A stretch of 64,000 nt of DNA, from assembly GCA_949361645.1 (NCBI GenBank), contig OX442432.1, positions 5,964,397 to 6,028,396 on the forward strand, read 5' to 3'. How positions within the stretch are numbered: the stretch's first letter is position 1; each line of letters starts with the position of its first letter. Positions 53,410 through 64,000 of this stretch are shown piece after piece. The position numbers and the translations under genes are program-made. The notes under the pieces are model-generated. The model made no database searches and was not told where the DNA came from. It saw nothing but the letters and a program-made list of their open reading frames with translations. This stretch comes from Spongilla lacustris (taxonomy: Eukaryota; Porifera; Demospongiae; Spongillida; Spongillidae).

Positions 53410-54990
53410 CACACATGATTCCAAAGTGAACAATGTGATGTGGATGATTGCCTGTCTACTTTTGAATTCACATGCATATAACTGTGTTTATTCATTAGAA
53501 TAAGTGCGTGTATTGGAATTGTTTTGCTAAAGATGTCAGGTGGTCGGCTTAAACAACTGTTTGTTTCCTTAGCTGATAAACAAGGCAAAATAAAAGAAAA
53601 TAGAAAGTGGAAAGGTGCAAAATGTTGCATAGGAGTATGGCATTTCAAGGAGCAAAGAGTACAAATTGAAACCTCAAATCGCGAGCATGTGTGCTAACCG
53701 ACTGTAAAATAATAGTGTTTGCATGGATGCGTTTTTTTTTTTTTTGCGTTCTCAGTGTGGTGGTTGGCAACCTCTCCCTGTGTCAAGAGCTCTCATAAAA
53801 GCACTTGCAGCAATTCATGAGGCAAAAGCTTGGAATATAAAGGTGGTTCTGGAGGTGGAGTGGAGATGGAGGGAGATCTGTCACACTTCATGGCGAAGCT
53901 GCTGACATGGACCTCGCGGAAGCAGATAAAGTTGACAGGATTAGAAGTGCTATTTTGGATGGCAAATTTAATCCTAACAACGACTAATGGATGAGACGGC
54001 TCTATTCTAATGGATGAGACGGCTCTATTCTATAGAACAATTCCTAATCATATATAGACAAGAGGCAAGCAGGGAAAGGAAGTAAACAGATGAGATGTAA
54101 AGCCCGCTTGACTGTAGTATTGTCTAAATGCAACACGAACGTGCAAATTGGACCCGGTGGTTATTAGCTGTAGCAAAAAACCCCGTTGCTTGAGACAACC
54201 CACCTAGCATTCATTATTTCCATCAAGCCAATGCATGGAATGATAGTGCCTTGTATGCACGCTGGTGGGAGGTGTTCCTGAGATTTTGTGTTGCCTTCGA
54301 GGAAGCCAATACGTTGCTGAGAGAAGGTTAGTCCAACTGTGTCCAGAGCAGATATCTCCCTGTGTTTACTGTAGCACACACACACATATACTACTGGGAC
54401 TCCAACAGAGCGACTGAGGAGTGTGATTACTAGCAGCCCAAAGAGCAAGGCAGGGCTTCCGCGGTCACTGAGATGATGATGGTGCAGGCTTGTTTTTGGC
54501 AGCAATATGCCATATCAGAGCGCCACCATCAAGGCTTGATAATAAGTGATGGGCCAGCCAGTGATGTGAGGCAGTCAATGCCTTCACCCAGCTAGCCATC
54601 AGACTAACTGTAAGGCAGTCAATGTCCTCACCCAGCGAGCCTTCAGACTACCTGTGAGGCAGTCAAGGCAACATCAATGGATGTCTGACCCAGTCGCTCT
54701 TAGATGGATCTAATAGATGGATGGATTTAAGGGGCACGATATATCCTTTAGGCCAAATCACGATTTTGTGCTTGCACCAAAACACATCTGCGTTCCAGCC
54801 ATGAAGGCTCACTACAAAAAACTGCAGGCTTTGGCTGCTCAGATGCCTGACTGCAGGATGTGCTGGATTGGATTACGGGTCACAAGCCCATGTCAGTGAT
54901 GACATTAAATTGGTTGTGGAAGTGTGGAATTGTATTCCTTCTTTTGTTGTGTTGGCTTGCTGAAAACATGCAAAGCGTCTTCCTCCACAG
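53410..54990. other. unassigned region with short frames
   Basis: Contains a T run at 53732-53745, a direct repeat of TAATGGATGAGACGGCTCTA (53985 and 54007), and the 54540-54670 region with two copies of AGGCAGTCAATG..CTCACCCAGC. A piece at 53890-53985 (LAEADKVDRIRSAILDGKFN) could be transposon debris. No gene named. Confidence 0.4.
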
Positions 54991-55218
54991 TTGCTTAATG
55001 ATCCTTCAGATGTCAAGGATGGCACAATTGTACAAATGGAACAAGAAACTGTCAGGTTGATGAAAAGTAGGCTATCAGAGCTTTCAAGTACAAATCCTGG
55101 AACAGCACAGAAGTTGCATGCAACTGATCCTGTTGTAGTATTGGAGGCTATTCAAAACCCTGCAACATCTGCAGATGATATAATGACAGCATGGGTTCAT
55201 ATCGAAGGAAAACGCTGA
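54991..55218 (+). CDS. short open exon, unknown
   Basis: 75 codons, helical and charged (TIVQMEQETVRLMKSRLSEL), ending TGA. No similarity recognised and no ATG-context or neighbouring exon to support it beyond composition. 55220-55586 holds a TACATGCAATGTATAAA repeat near 55440-55500 and nothing else. Confidence 0.25.
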   Translation: MLNDPSDVKDGTIVQMEQETVRLMKSRLSELSSTNPGTAQKLHATDPVVVLEAIQNPATSADDIMTAWVHIEGKR

Positions 55219-55586
55219 TATTCAGGCTGATGTGAACAGAGAATAGATATCAAGAACATACCAGCATGGCTGAGGTCTCCTGTTTCAAGTTTAACCAGCA
55301 TGCCTTTGAAACCTCTTCATACCATAACCTCGCTATTAGAATCTCAGCTTATAATCGGTAGTTTTAAATACCCTCCACAGAAATACCTGCTCCGTTGTAG
55401 TGGCCGCCGCATGCAAAATGGCACACTGAGCACTTGACAGAGTTGCAATGTATAAATACATGCAATGTATAAATACATACATGCAATGTATTTACACAAT
55501 GTGCTATTGCTTTCATCGCTGCAAGCAAAACAAAAAGGAAGTGCTACGCTGCAACTTGCACTTGCTAGCTATTAATTGTAAGCCGA

Positions 55587-55900
55587 ATGGATCAACAGAG
55601 CATGCATGCGACTGCCAAGGAGTTTAGGATTGACGAGAAGCAGGTGCGGGAACAGTGCCATCAAAAGCCTGAGCTGATGAAAATGTGTGCTGAAGGACAT
55701 GAGAAACCCAAGCAATCTAGTGGTGGTGGGATGAGACCTATGTACAGTTGTGTCACAAGACGGGGCTATTGCAAAGCGAATACTACATCTGCATGAATTG
55801 CATCTGCGTGTATTGTGGAAAGACATTAGCATTTTAGCAAGGGACGAAATCACGAAACTAACATTTCAACGGCAAAAAAAAACTGTAGTAAGAGTAACTA
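55587..55900 (+). pseudogene. pogo/CENP-B-like transposase N-terminal fragment
   Basis: Reads QSMHATAKEFRIDEKQVREQ and then GGG-x-RPMY, the helix-turn-helix and following linker of pogo-like transposases (consensus AxxFxIxxxxVRxW..LPGGGRKPLY). Frame breaks follow at about 55790, after which LHLRVLWKDISILARDEI may continue it. The LTR retrotransposon at 56075 cuts it off. Confidence 0.5.
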
Positions 55901-56074
55901 CATACGAGTACATGCACTCCTGTGAAAGCTTGAGGACAAACTTGTTTCCACAGAAGTGTATGTACTCAGCTTCCGTGTCTCTCAGGCTGTCTTCGCAATC
56001 TTTCTCTCTGTTATTGAGGAGGATCTGATGAAGAAGTTCTCCTTTGGATGGAGTCCAGACATTTGTATTGTAGT

Positions 56075-56389
56075 TGTTGTGACAATGGACACTTACATGC
56101 ACAATGGTGGCCAGTGGAGCACGCCTCTCTATGCCTGCGCCTGCCTCTTCACACCTCCACTAACAAGTGGAGCACGCCTTGCTATGCCCGCGCCTCTTCA
56201 CACTGCCACTAACAATCAAACCCTGTCTTTGTGTATTGTTCTGTTGTTCATGTACTACATATATTCTGGTGTGTTTTTCTGTATAGTTATTCTTTCTGTA
56301 TTCGTTCTACTAAAGAGATTTCGTTGTCCAAGTTAGCTGTGCCAGTACTAAGTCCTATTTTCCGATCCATCGTGTACGAAAACACGACA
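56075..56389 (+). repeat. 5' LTR
   Basis: 315 bp, begins TGTTGTGACA and ends AACACGACA, identical to the 3' copy except for a handful of bases. Confidence 0.95.
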
Positions 56390-56425
56390 GGATTAAGTGG
56401 CGTAGTCGGCAGGATCTAGTATAGG

Positions 56426-59400
56426 ATGGCAGAGACGGCGAAACTCATCGAGTTACTTCAACAGCAGATGGAGGCTCAGCGGAAACAAACGGAGGCCCTC
56501 ATCGCGGCTTTCGCCGGCGATACGGCAAAGCGGGAGCAACCTTCGCTTCCAGTTCCAGCAGCTGCGATTCCTAGCTTCATCCCGTTTGACGCTACTGTCG
56601 AACTGTGAACAGACTACTCAGCGCGTTTCCAAACTTTTCTCGGAGCAAACTCAGTGCCCGCTGAGAAGAGAGCGCAGGTGTTCTTGACAAATCAGTCCCG
56701 GGAAAATTACAAAATGCTGAGCAACCTCGCTTCCCAACAGTCGCCTGCAAAAGGTATAAACGAACTCAGCCTGGATGAAGTGGAAGAGTTCATGAGAAGT
56801 CAATTCGACCCCACGCGTTACATCGTACGGGAGCGTTTCAAATTCTGGACCGAAATGAATCGCAAACCAGGCGAGACGATTCAGGAATTGGCTGCACGCA
56901 TCCGTCATGATGCTGCTACGTGCGACTTCACAGCAATCCACGACCCGCTGGATGAAGCTCTACGCACCCGTTTTATGTGCTCCGTGAGAAATGAAGCGGT
57001 CTTAAAAGGACTGTTTAAGATTAAAGACGGAGATCTCACTTTTGCTAAGGCGATAGCGGTCGCTATGGAGACGGAGGAAGCAGCCAAGGTGGCCAAAGAG
57101 ACGGTGTATGGGTCAAAAACCAACGACATTCACCTGGTCCAGACGTCTAAGAGCGACCTAAGTCAAAAGAGTACCGGTACCGCTGGCCGAGATTTCCCAA
57201 AAGGAATGTGCCCGCGGTGTGGCAAAACTGACCACAAAGCAGCGGACTGTCCGAGTCGCGACGCGGTGTGTCACTACTGCCAAAAGACGGGACATCTCCA
57301 GTCGGTCTGTCTGCAGAAGAAGAGAGGTCAGCAGCAACCAGTGAATATAATCACCAAACACCGGATCCAAACAGTGAAGGGGGTCAAGGCAGTTCCTCAA
57401 ATTCAGCAAGCAATTGACATGAACGGCAAGAGATTCGTGTTTGAAGTAGACACTGGAGCAGGTGACAATTTCTGTACCAGGGATGTCTGGAAACAGTTAG
57501 GGAACCCTACCCTTTTACCATCCACAGGTCGATATGAGGTAGCCAATGGAGAAACCCTCCCCACAATGGGGGTTTGCACAGCAGCAGTTGCACTACAGGG
57601 TGAGAACTGTCCCAGTATACCTCTGAAGTTCACAGTTACAAAGGTTCCCCAACTCAACCTTCTTGGACGTGATGCCATTGTTAGGCTTGGTATCGATGTT
57701 TCAGCTTTGATGGGTGTCCCTGTAGATCCCACTTCTTCAGTTCACCCCATTTCTCATGTCCTTAAACCCGACATTAATCTGCAGAATGCCTGCAAGCAGC
57801 TGTGCCAGGAATTCCCTGACCTGTTCAAGCCTGAGTTGGGTTGCCTTAAGGACGTACAACTGGAGGTCAGATTCAAACTGGACTCCAAACCTGTTTTCTG
57901 CAAACCTCGGGTGGTTCCCTTAGCCATCCAGGATGAACTCTGCAAGGCATATGACGCAGGGATTACTAGAGGTGTGTGGCAGCCTACCCAATTCAATGAC
58001 TATGGCACTCTGGTAGTGCCTATTCGGAAGGCAACCCTTCCAGGTCAGACAACGGCGAAACTTAGAGTTTGTGGGGACTATTCTGTTACAGTGAACCCTC
58101 AACTTGAGGCACATCGCTACCCCATGCCTCGTCCAGAAAATCTTATGCAGAGGTTGGGCGGGGGTCATGGTTTCACTAAGATTGACCTCTCAGATGCCTA
58201 CAATCAGATCCAGCTCTCTCCTGAGAGTCAGAAAAGACTGGCACTGAGCACTCACAGAGGGGTACTTCTGCAGATGCGCCTTCCTTTTGGTATCAGTTCT
58301 GCCCCTGGCTACTTCCAGGAGATAATGGACAAGCTGACCAGTGATCTTCAAGGTGTGGCCGTGTACATGGACGACATCCTGGTCAGTGGGGCTACTGCTT
58401 CAGCACATCTCCAGAACCTTCGCTCCCTCCTAAAACGCTTAGAGGAAAAAGGTCTTCGTTGCCGCCTGGAGAAATGTTCCTTTGCTCAGGCATCCGTAGA
58501 GTACCTTGGACATACCCTCTCACAGCAGGGAATATCAAAGGGGAAAAAGGTGGATGCAGTTAAATTGATGCCACCTCCTGACAATGTGTCCACCCCGCTC
58601 CTTCTTAGGCTCTGTCCAATTCTATGCAAGTTCCTGCCCAATTTGGCTACCATCACAGAACCACTTCATTGCCTAACCAAGAAGGGGACCCCATGGACCT
58701 GGAAAGCAGAGCAAGCAGAAGCTTTCCAGAAGGTGAAGGATCTACTCTCAGCTGATACAGTGTTGGCCCACTTCGATCTCTCGCTACCAGTAGGAATTTC
58801 ATGTGATGCATCTGAAGTTGGCATAGGAGCTGTGCTTTTCCATGCCAGTGAGCGACCAATTTCTAATGCCTCAAAGACATTAACACCAACTCAGCGAGGG
58901 TACAGTCAAATCCAGAAAGAGGCTCTGGCCATCATCTTTGCCCTCAGCAAGTTTCACCAGTTCCTGTATGGTCGTCCATTCATTCTAGTGACTGACCATA
59001 AGCCTCTGCTTGCCTTGTTTGGGCCAACAAAGGCTACTCCAGCTCTGGCAGCTAACAGACTGGCACGGTGGGCTCTGATGCTCAGCCAGTACCAGTATAC
59101 AATTGAGTACCGGAAGACCTCGGACCATGGGAATGCAGATGCCCTCAGTCGCTTACCAGTGGGACCAGATGCACAGTTTGATGAAGAGGAAGAGATGGCT
59201 GATGTGGACACTGTTTGCACAATCAAGACCATTGGGCTGCAGCTGAACCCCATGGACCCGGGAATCCTGGCTAAGGAATCAGGAAAGGACCCTGTCATTT
59301 CCAATGTGATGAGGTACACCAGGGAAGGATGGCCACCTAACAAGGGATCGGAAGTGTAGACTAAAGGAGATATGGAGATTTACCGGAAGCTGGCAATCTC

Positions 59401-60602
59401 ACTCTCTACAGCACATGGGTGCCTACTGTATGGTTCCAGAGTGGTCATTCCTCCAAGCTTGCAGTCCCAAGTTCTACAGCTATTACACCTGGGGCATTTT
59501 GGCATGCAGCGAATGAAGCAGTTGGCACGCACTGCGGTGTACTGGCCACACATTGATTCAGGCATCATGGATCTCTGTCATAAATGTACAACATGTGCAG
59601 AGCACCAGAGCAAGCCACCAAAGCCAGCCAACCATCCATGGATGCTTCCAGAGAAACCTTGGAGTCGAGTGCACGTTGACCACGCTATCAATTTCCTGGG
59701 ATATAACTGGCTGGTTCTCATAGATGCTTTCTCCAAATATCCCTGCATACATCCAACTTCTTCCACCTCCACCAAGTCCACTACAGAACTGCTTGAGCAA
59801 GATTTTGCTCACTTTGGCTACCCTCCCTCCATTGTGTCTGACAATGCAACATCTTTCACTTCAGAGGAGTTTCAGGTCCTGGTGTCGAGAGAGGGGCATG
59901 ACCCACCTCACTGGCACACCCTACCATCCTGCCACCAATGGAGCAGCAGAGCGCCTGGTCCAGACGTTTAAGCAGGCACTCTCAAAATCATCACTTCCAC
60001 CTCGAGCAGCCCTGCAGGAATTTCTTATGCAATATCGGCGAACACCTCTAGCAGAGGGCTACTCTCCAAGTGAACTCCTGAATGGCCGGCAAATCAGGGC
60101 TAAAATCGACACATTGCTACCTTCTCCTGCACATATGGCCCAGGGTAGGCAGGCCAGGGAGGCAACTAAATCACAGGCTCAAGAGAAACCGGAACGTGTC
60201 ACTCCCATCTACTGCATTGGTACACCTTGTTATGCCCTTTACTGTGGCCCTAGACAAGAGACGGATCCGAGATGGGTACCAGCAGTGGTAACCAAGGTTT
60301 TTGGCTCTCGCAGTGTCAATGTGAGAGTTATTCCCAGAGGTGGCACTTGGCGACGTCACATTGAACAGCTAAGACCACGATATGGGGTAGATGAGGATGC
60401 AGATCCAGGGGAAATGCTTGATAGTTCACCACAAGAGGGTCAAGAACCATCTATTCTAGTTAACGAAAGGACATCCTACACCCCTGAGCTGCCTTCAGTT
60501 AAGCCACGTGCAGGGCGCTCAAATCCCAGATGGCCAACCGGTAGTCAGTATGGCCCTGGTAATCCCCGTCGATCTACTCGACAGAAACCTCACCACCAGT
60601 GA
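56426..60602 (+). pseudogene. gag-pol of a Ty3/Gypsy element, three lesions
   Basis: Gag starts at ATG 56426. Two zinc knuckles, CPRCGKTDHKAADC (57208) and CHYCQKTGHLQSVC (57268), are both C-x2-C-x4-H-x4-C. Protease has DTGAG (57449). Reverse transcriptase has YMDD (58364). RNase H has SCDASEVGIGA (about 58798). Integrase has the HHCC zinc finger (about 59487-59590) and catalytic Asp, Asp and Glu. Lesions: TGA at 56606-56608 in Gag, TAG at 59357-59359 between RNase H and integrase, and a one-base frame change near 59875-59890 before the integrase Glu. Gag and Pol share one frame. The copy cannot make its own proteins. Confidence 0.92.
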
Positions 60603-60662
60603 GGGTTTTTCGCCTTTTTCTTCTTTTATTGCTACATGGGTACTTCAAGGCTGGCAGGGAGG

Positions 60663-60977
60663 TGTTGTGACAATGGACACTTACATGCACAATGGTGGCC
60701 AGTGGAGCACGCCTCTCTATGCCTGCGCCTGCCTCTTCACACCTCCACTAACAAGTGGAGCACGCCTTGCTATGCCCGCGCCTCTTCACACCTCCACTAA
60801 CAATCAAACCCTGTCTTTGTGTATTGTTCTGTTGTTCGTGTTCTACATATATTCTGGTGTGTTTTTCTGTATAGTTATTCTTTCTGTATTCGTTCTACTA
60901 AAGAGATTTCGTTGTTCAAGTCAGCTGTGCCAGTACTAAGTCCTATTTCCCGATCCATCGTGTACGAAAACACGACA
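60663..60977 (+). repeat. 3' LTR
   Basis: 315 bp, pairs with 56075-56389. Followed by GTGGT of the target duplication. Confidence 0.95.
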
Positions 60978-60982
60978 GTGGT

Positions 60983-62119
60983 CATCAGACAATGGCAATT
61001 CACTGCATTGTACACATGTAGCTGGTTTCTGTGCTGCTGCAGCCTATTCATATGGACTATCCTAGTTCTTCTATCAGTGATTTCCATGTTGACTTGGTTT
61101 ACAACAGTTTTCATAACACATCTGTTTCTTAGCAGGGAATTGACAGCTAGACATGGATCCTCCACCCTAAACAAGCATTAAGAATGCTTTCCCGTTGGCA
61201 CCAGCCTAAATCTAGGTCTTGTAATTCACTTCTGCTGATGGTAACCTCGATAGAGTTTGCATCAAATGTCAGGGAAGGTGACAAGTCTATACTGTACGTT
61301 CTCTGCCACTCCTGTAGATTTACAGGCATATGATTAAACTAGTGATAAGTAACGTTCCTATTCATAGCCATTTCAGTGCTTATGATAAGATTTGACTTTT
61401 GACCTGACATTGTGTTAGGTCATGGCAATATTGGTCGGACAGTTCATAGTTTTGGTCGGACATGTTTTGGTAATTCAAATACTGGATTGGATTCAACCAG
61501 AATTGATATACCTCTCCACTACAAATAACACAGAAACTATCTGTATCATTAATGTCAAAGTATGAGAAGTTATTACTAGTGGGTAAAGTAGTGTTCCACC
61601 TTTTATGTGCTTGACCACAAATGAATAAATAAAATAATTAAGCAGCTACAGCCCCCTTTGAACATGTAGGCTAAGCGATATTTCCAGCGAGGGCAATAGC
61701 GATTTTCAAACTATTCTATACGCATTTAAAGCGTTTTCGGCAAAAGATTGTCAACGCTACTATCGATACCAGCCCCATGCATGCCGGACATCATGTCCGC
61801 GCATGCGCCCAATTGATCGGTCAAATGTCATAATTGATTGGAAATTCAATGGTCTGATCACTCGTTCCACCATGCCATCACATTACGCAGGTATGCTACG
61901 GTGCAACATCTGTTAATACCAAATGCCTTCAGTGTCTGTTGGGAAGATGGCACTTTCGTAATTGCTGCCCTGATCAGAATGCATATGACTGTTCCATATC
62001 CTACAAAGAAGTATACGATCTCAGCTGTGATGTGGTTTGCTGTCTGCTCAGGGAGCGGAATGGCTTCCACATATTTCGATTTTGTAAATCTTGTATCACC
62101 AGCAGTTATTTTACAGATA
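60983..62119. other. no gene recognised
   Basis: About 1.1 kb with short frames only. The 61858-62070 minus-strand frame and 61838-62134 plus-strand frame overlap each other and match nothing I know. Confidence 0.5.
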
Positions 62120-62124
62120 CAGAA

Positions 62125-62843
62125 CAGGGAATAATTTAACCGGATTCACATCACATTTTGCGACGCAGTTTTTATAAGATGCGAAACAACTTCAAACATG
62201 GTCGCAGAAAACTGCGATGCAATCTAATCCGCGTTTGCAGGCACGTTGCTCAGTGTAAATGCTACGCGAAGAGAGTGCATTAATGGTACAAAAGAATTCC
62301 AATCAGAAAGCTGGCGCCACGTGACATCAGCTACACTCACGTGACATCGCGATCGCGACAATTAATGTGATTGCGTACGCGTACGAATGACATGAGCGCG
62401 CAGCATACACAGTCGGCTTCAGGAAGGAGGGTGTCGAATTAGAATTATCAAGTTACCAAATCATTACTAATTAAAATGTATGTTTACGCGCAAACTTACG
62501 TGGTACATGTACGTACTGCACACGAATATGCCCGAACGCGTACGCAACAGTGCCAATATGGGTGGACAAAATCTACAAATATTTAAACTTTTAAATGTGG
62601 TGGTGACCTCGTTTTGTATAGACGGGGGAGGGGGGGGGAAGTAGTCGTTTGACTCGTTCACCTGAAAGCGATCCAAATGCACGCAGGAGTGTCCGTGGGA
62701 TAGCTCTGCTTTGTGTTCATATGAAGAATCACCACACATCTCGGCGGGAATGAATTGCGATGCAACTGAACCAAGTTCTAATCAATTTCGATATTTGCGG
62801 AGCAAAATTGCTATGCAATTTTAAAAAGTAAAATTATTCCCTG
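62125..62843. mobile_element. 719-bp MITE with CAGGGAATAATTT ends
   Basis: Left end CAGGGAATAATTTAAC, right end its complement CAGGGAATAATTTTAC read inward. CAGAA is present directly outside both ends (62120-62124, 62844-62848), a 5-bp target duplication. Inside are repeated TGCGATGCAA-like words (62210, 62755, 62805) and a G run near 62625. There is no transposase, so it is non-autonomous. A CAGGG start suggests hAT-type, but 5 bp is shorter than the usual 8-bp duplication. Confidence 0.7.
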
Positions 62844-62848
62844 CAGAA

Positions 62849-64000
62849 ACTTCCAATACATTCACAGCTATGTGATCCCAGGGTTTTCCAATGGATACAT
62901 TTATCATAGGAGCAGGAGATGATGTGTGGATTTTCCCTTCACCAGCCAAGGTCAGACAGATTATATCTACATTGAGCTTCTCCAGAACGTTAAGTTACTT
63001 GCATAGCGCTGTCGCAATGTAGCTCCTCCTGAGTTGTGAATTTGGAGTAGTTGGGAATATGATGCCCACAGCAGAGATGCTTCTTAAAACACAGCTCTCT
63101 ATCATCGTATTACACACTCGAACCTATGTCCTATTGAAGTTCCCGGGGCTTGGAACCATATAAGATATTCCGTTTCACATGTCACTTTCATGCAGTTCTC
63201 GTTATCAATATTAATAATTACATCACAATTCAATATTGACACAGTATTACAATCTCCCAGAGATACAGTCCTTTAAACGCGAGTAATTTTTCCATCAATG
63301 AGAATACTTTACAGTTGTCAATAACTCATTAGTGGATAAAATTCAAAAGATATTAGAGGACGCGTTCACAAAATGTACTTTTATTCTTAACTTTAATTTG
63401 GAGTACCAAATAATGCAAGCAATGTCACAGATAGTGCACTTTTGTACTTCTATTTGTCTAAATCACAATGAATTACAGACTTGATATAGCTGTTTACTTT
63501 TAACACACATGTACATGCTCAGTACGAGGACTGCCTGTTTACAGCATTCCCAACATCAGTGACAACTTACAATGATATATGTAGACACCAGTGACTTGAA
63601 CAGCAAATCAAAACTGTGCACACATACAGGTCACTGATACATATACATGTTCATATCAGTTAAAATTCAACAATTACTCTGACCAAAAGTGTAAATGAAA
63701 ATTATATTGTTTATATGTACATACATTGTGCAGTGACTTCAAACCTCTCCAGCACCCATCCAAATGTGCACTTGTGGTGGTTGGAATTCTGCTGGGCTGT
63801 GATGTTTTACTGAAGAGCATTTCTCCCTCAACTGAAGTCTTGTACTGTAGCCAACCTAGAAAGGACACAAGACATAGATATTTAAAGCAGAGCATCAACA
63901 CTGGAAGGTTGGTTGCCATCTAAGGCTTCAAGCAGAGCCACCTGGAATGCTGAATGTGTGATAATTAAGCTCAAGGAAAGCATATTCTTTCTAGATAGGA
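62849..64000. other. no gene recognised
   Basis: AT-rich sequence up to the window end, with short frames only. Could be 3' UTR or intron of a gene beyond the window. Confidence 0.5.

Larger units (their letters stand above)
56075..60977 (+). mobile_element. Ty3/Gypsy LTR retrotransposon, 4.9 kb
   Basis: Two 315-bp LTRs (56075-56389, 60663-60977), both TG...CA, differ at about seven positions (~2 percent), implying a fairly young insertion. Flanks GTAGT and GTGGT form a 5-bp target duplication with one mismatch. A primer-site candidate (TGGCGTAGTCGGCAGGAT) starts at 56397, and a purine tract GGCAGGGAGG precedes the right LTR. Domain order Gag, protease, reverse transcriptase, RNase H, integrase is that of Ty3/Gypsy. 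Confidence 0.93.

Noticed and set aside
61838..62134. Overlapping 70-98 residue frames as a gene
   Set aside because: The two strands' frames overlap, neither has a recognisable domain or splice context, and the region's composition is non-coding.

Overview
The window looks like nuclear DNA of a metazoan, most likely a marine invertebrate. It has spliced genes with GT-AG introns, an Arf-GAP signalling gene, Tc1/mariner-, pogo/Tigger-, hAT- and Ty3/Gypsy-type transposons, and dense micro- and minisatellites. A demosponge is my best guess, because introns are very short (about 47-68 nt in several places) and an Ig-like, cysteine-rich extracellular exon occurs on the minus strand near 26.7-27.0 kb. 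The sequence alone does not prove the taxon.

Layout. 0.9-10.6 kb: the last eight exons of a plus-strand PH + Arf-GAP gene of ACAP type; every intron is loaded with expanded tandem repeats. 10.6-15.1 kb: non-coding sequence with a foldback MITE and the 3' end of a decayed LTR retroelement. 15.1-25.7 kb: a 10.6 kb inverted-repeat DNA transposon (Tc1/mariner type, one broken transposase) inserted at a TA inside that retroelement's LTR. 26.4-36.8 kb and 47.5-47.8 kb: a domesticated or decayed TNP2-like gene family with tandemly duplicated exons. One copy is interrupted by a 3.6 kb Tigger element whose empty site is visible in a sister copy. 36.87-47.46 kb: the centrepiece, described below. 47.9-52.2 kb: a duplicated gene of unknown function with an 18-bp coding minisatellite. 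52.2-55.9 kb: hAT and pogo debris. 56.1-61.0 kb: a Ty3/Gypsy element with 315-bp LTRs and broken gag-pol. 62.1-62.8 kb: a 719-bp MITE.

The centrepiece is a 10.6 kb linear viral-type unit with 462-bp inverted terminal repeats, each ending in a ~100-bp palindrome able to fold into a hairpin. It carries a parvovirus NS1-like protein (HUH nickase motif followed by a superfamily-3 helicase), and at least five other proteins I cannot assign, arranged ambisense: ORF1, ORF2, ORF3 and NS1 on plus; three genes on minus. Each strand is read from a TATA box inside its own terminal repeat. I see no DNA polymerase, integrase or transposase. Known parvoviruses are about 4-6.5 kb, so this is either a very large parvovirus-like lineage, a relative of bidnaviruses without the polymerase, or an NS1-driven transposon. 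Most reading frames are open and the two repeats are nearly identical, which suggests a recent insertion. It sits between exons of the TNP2-like gene.
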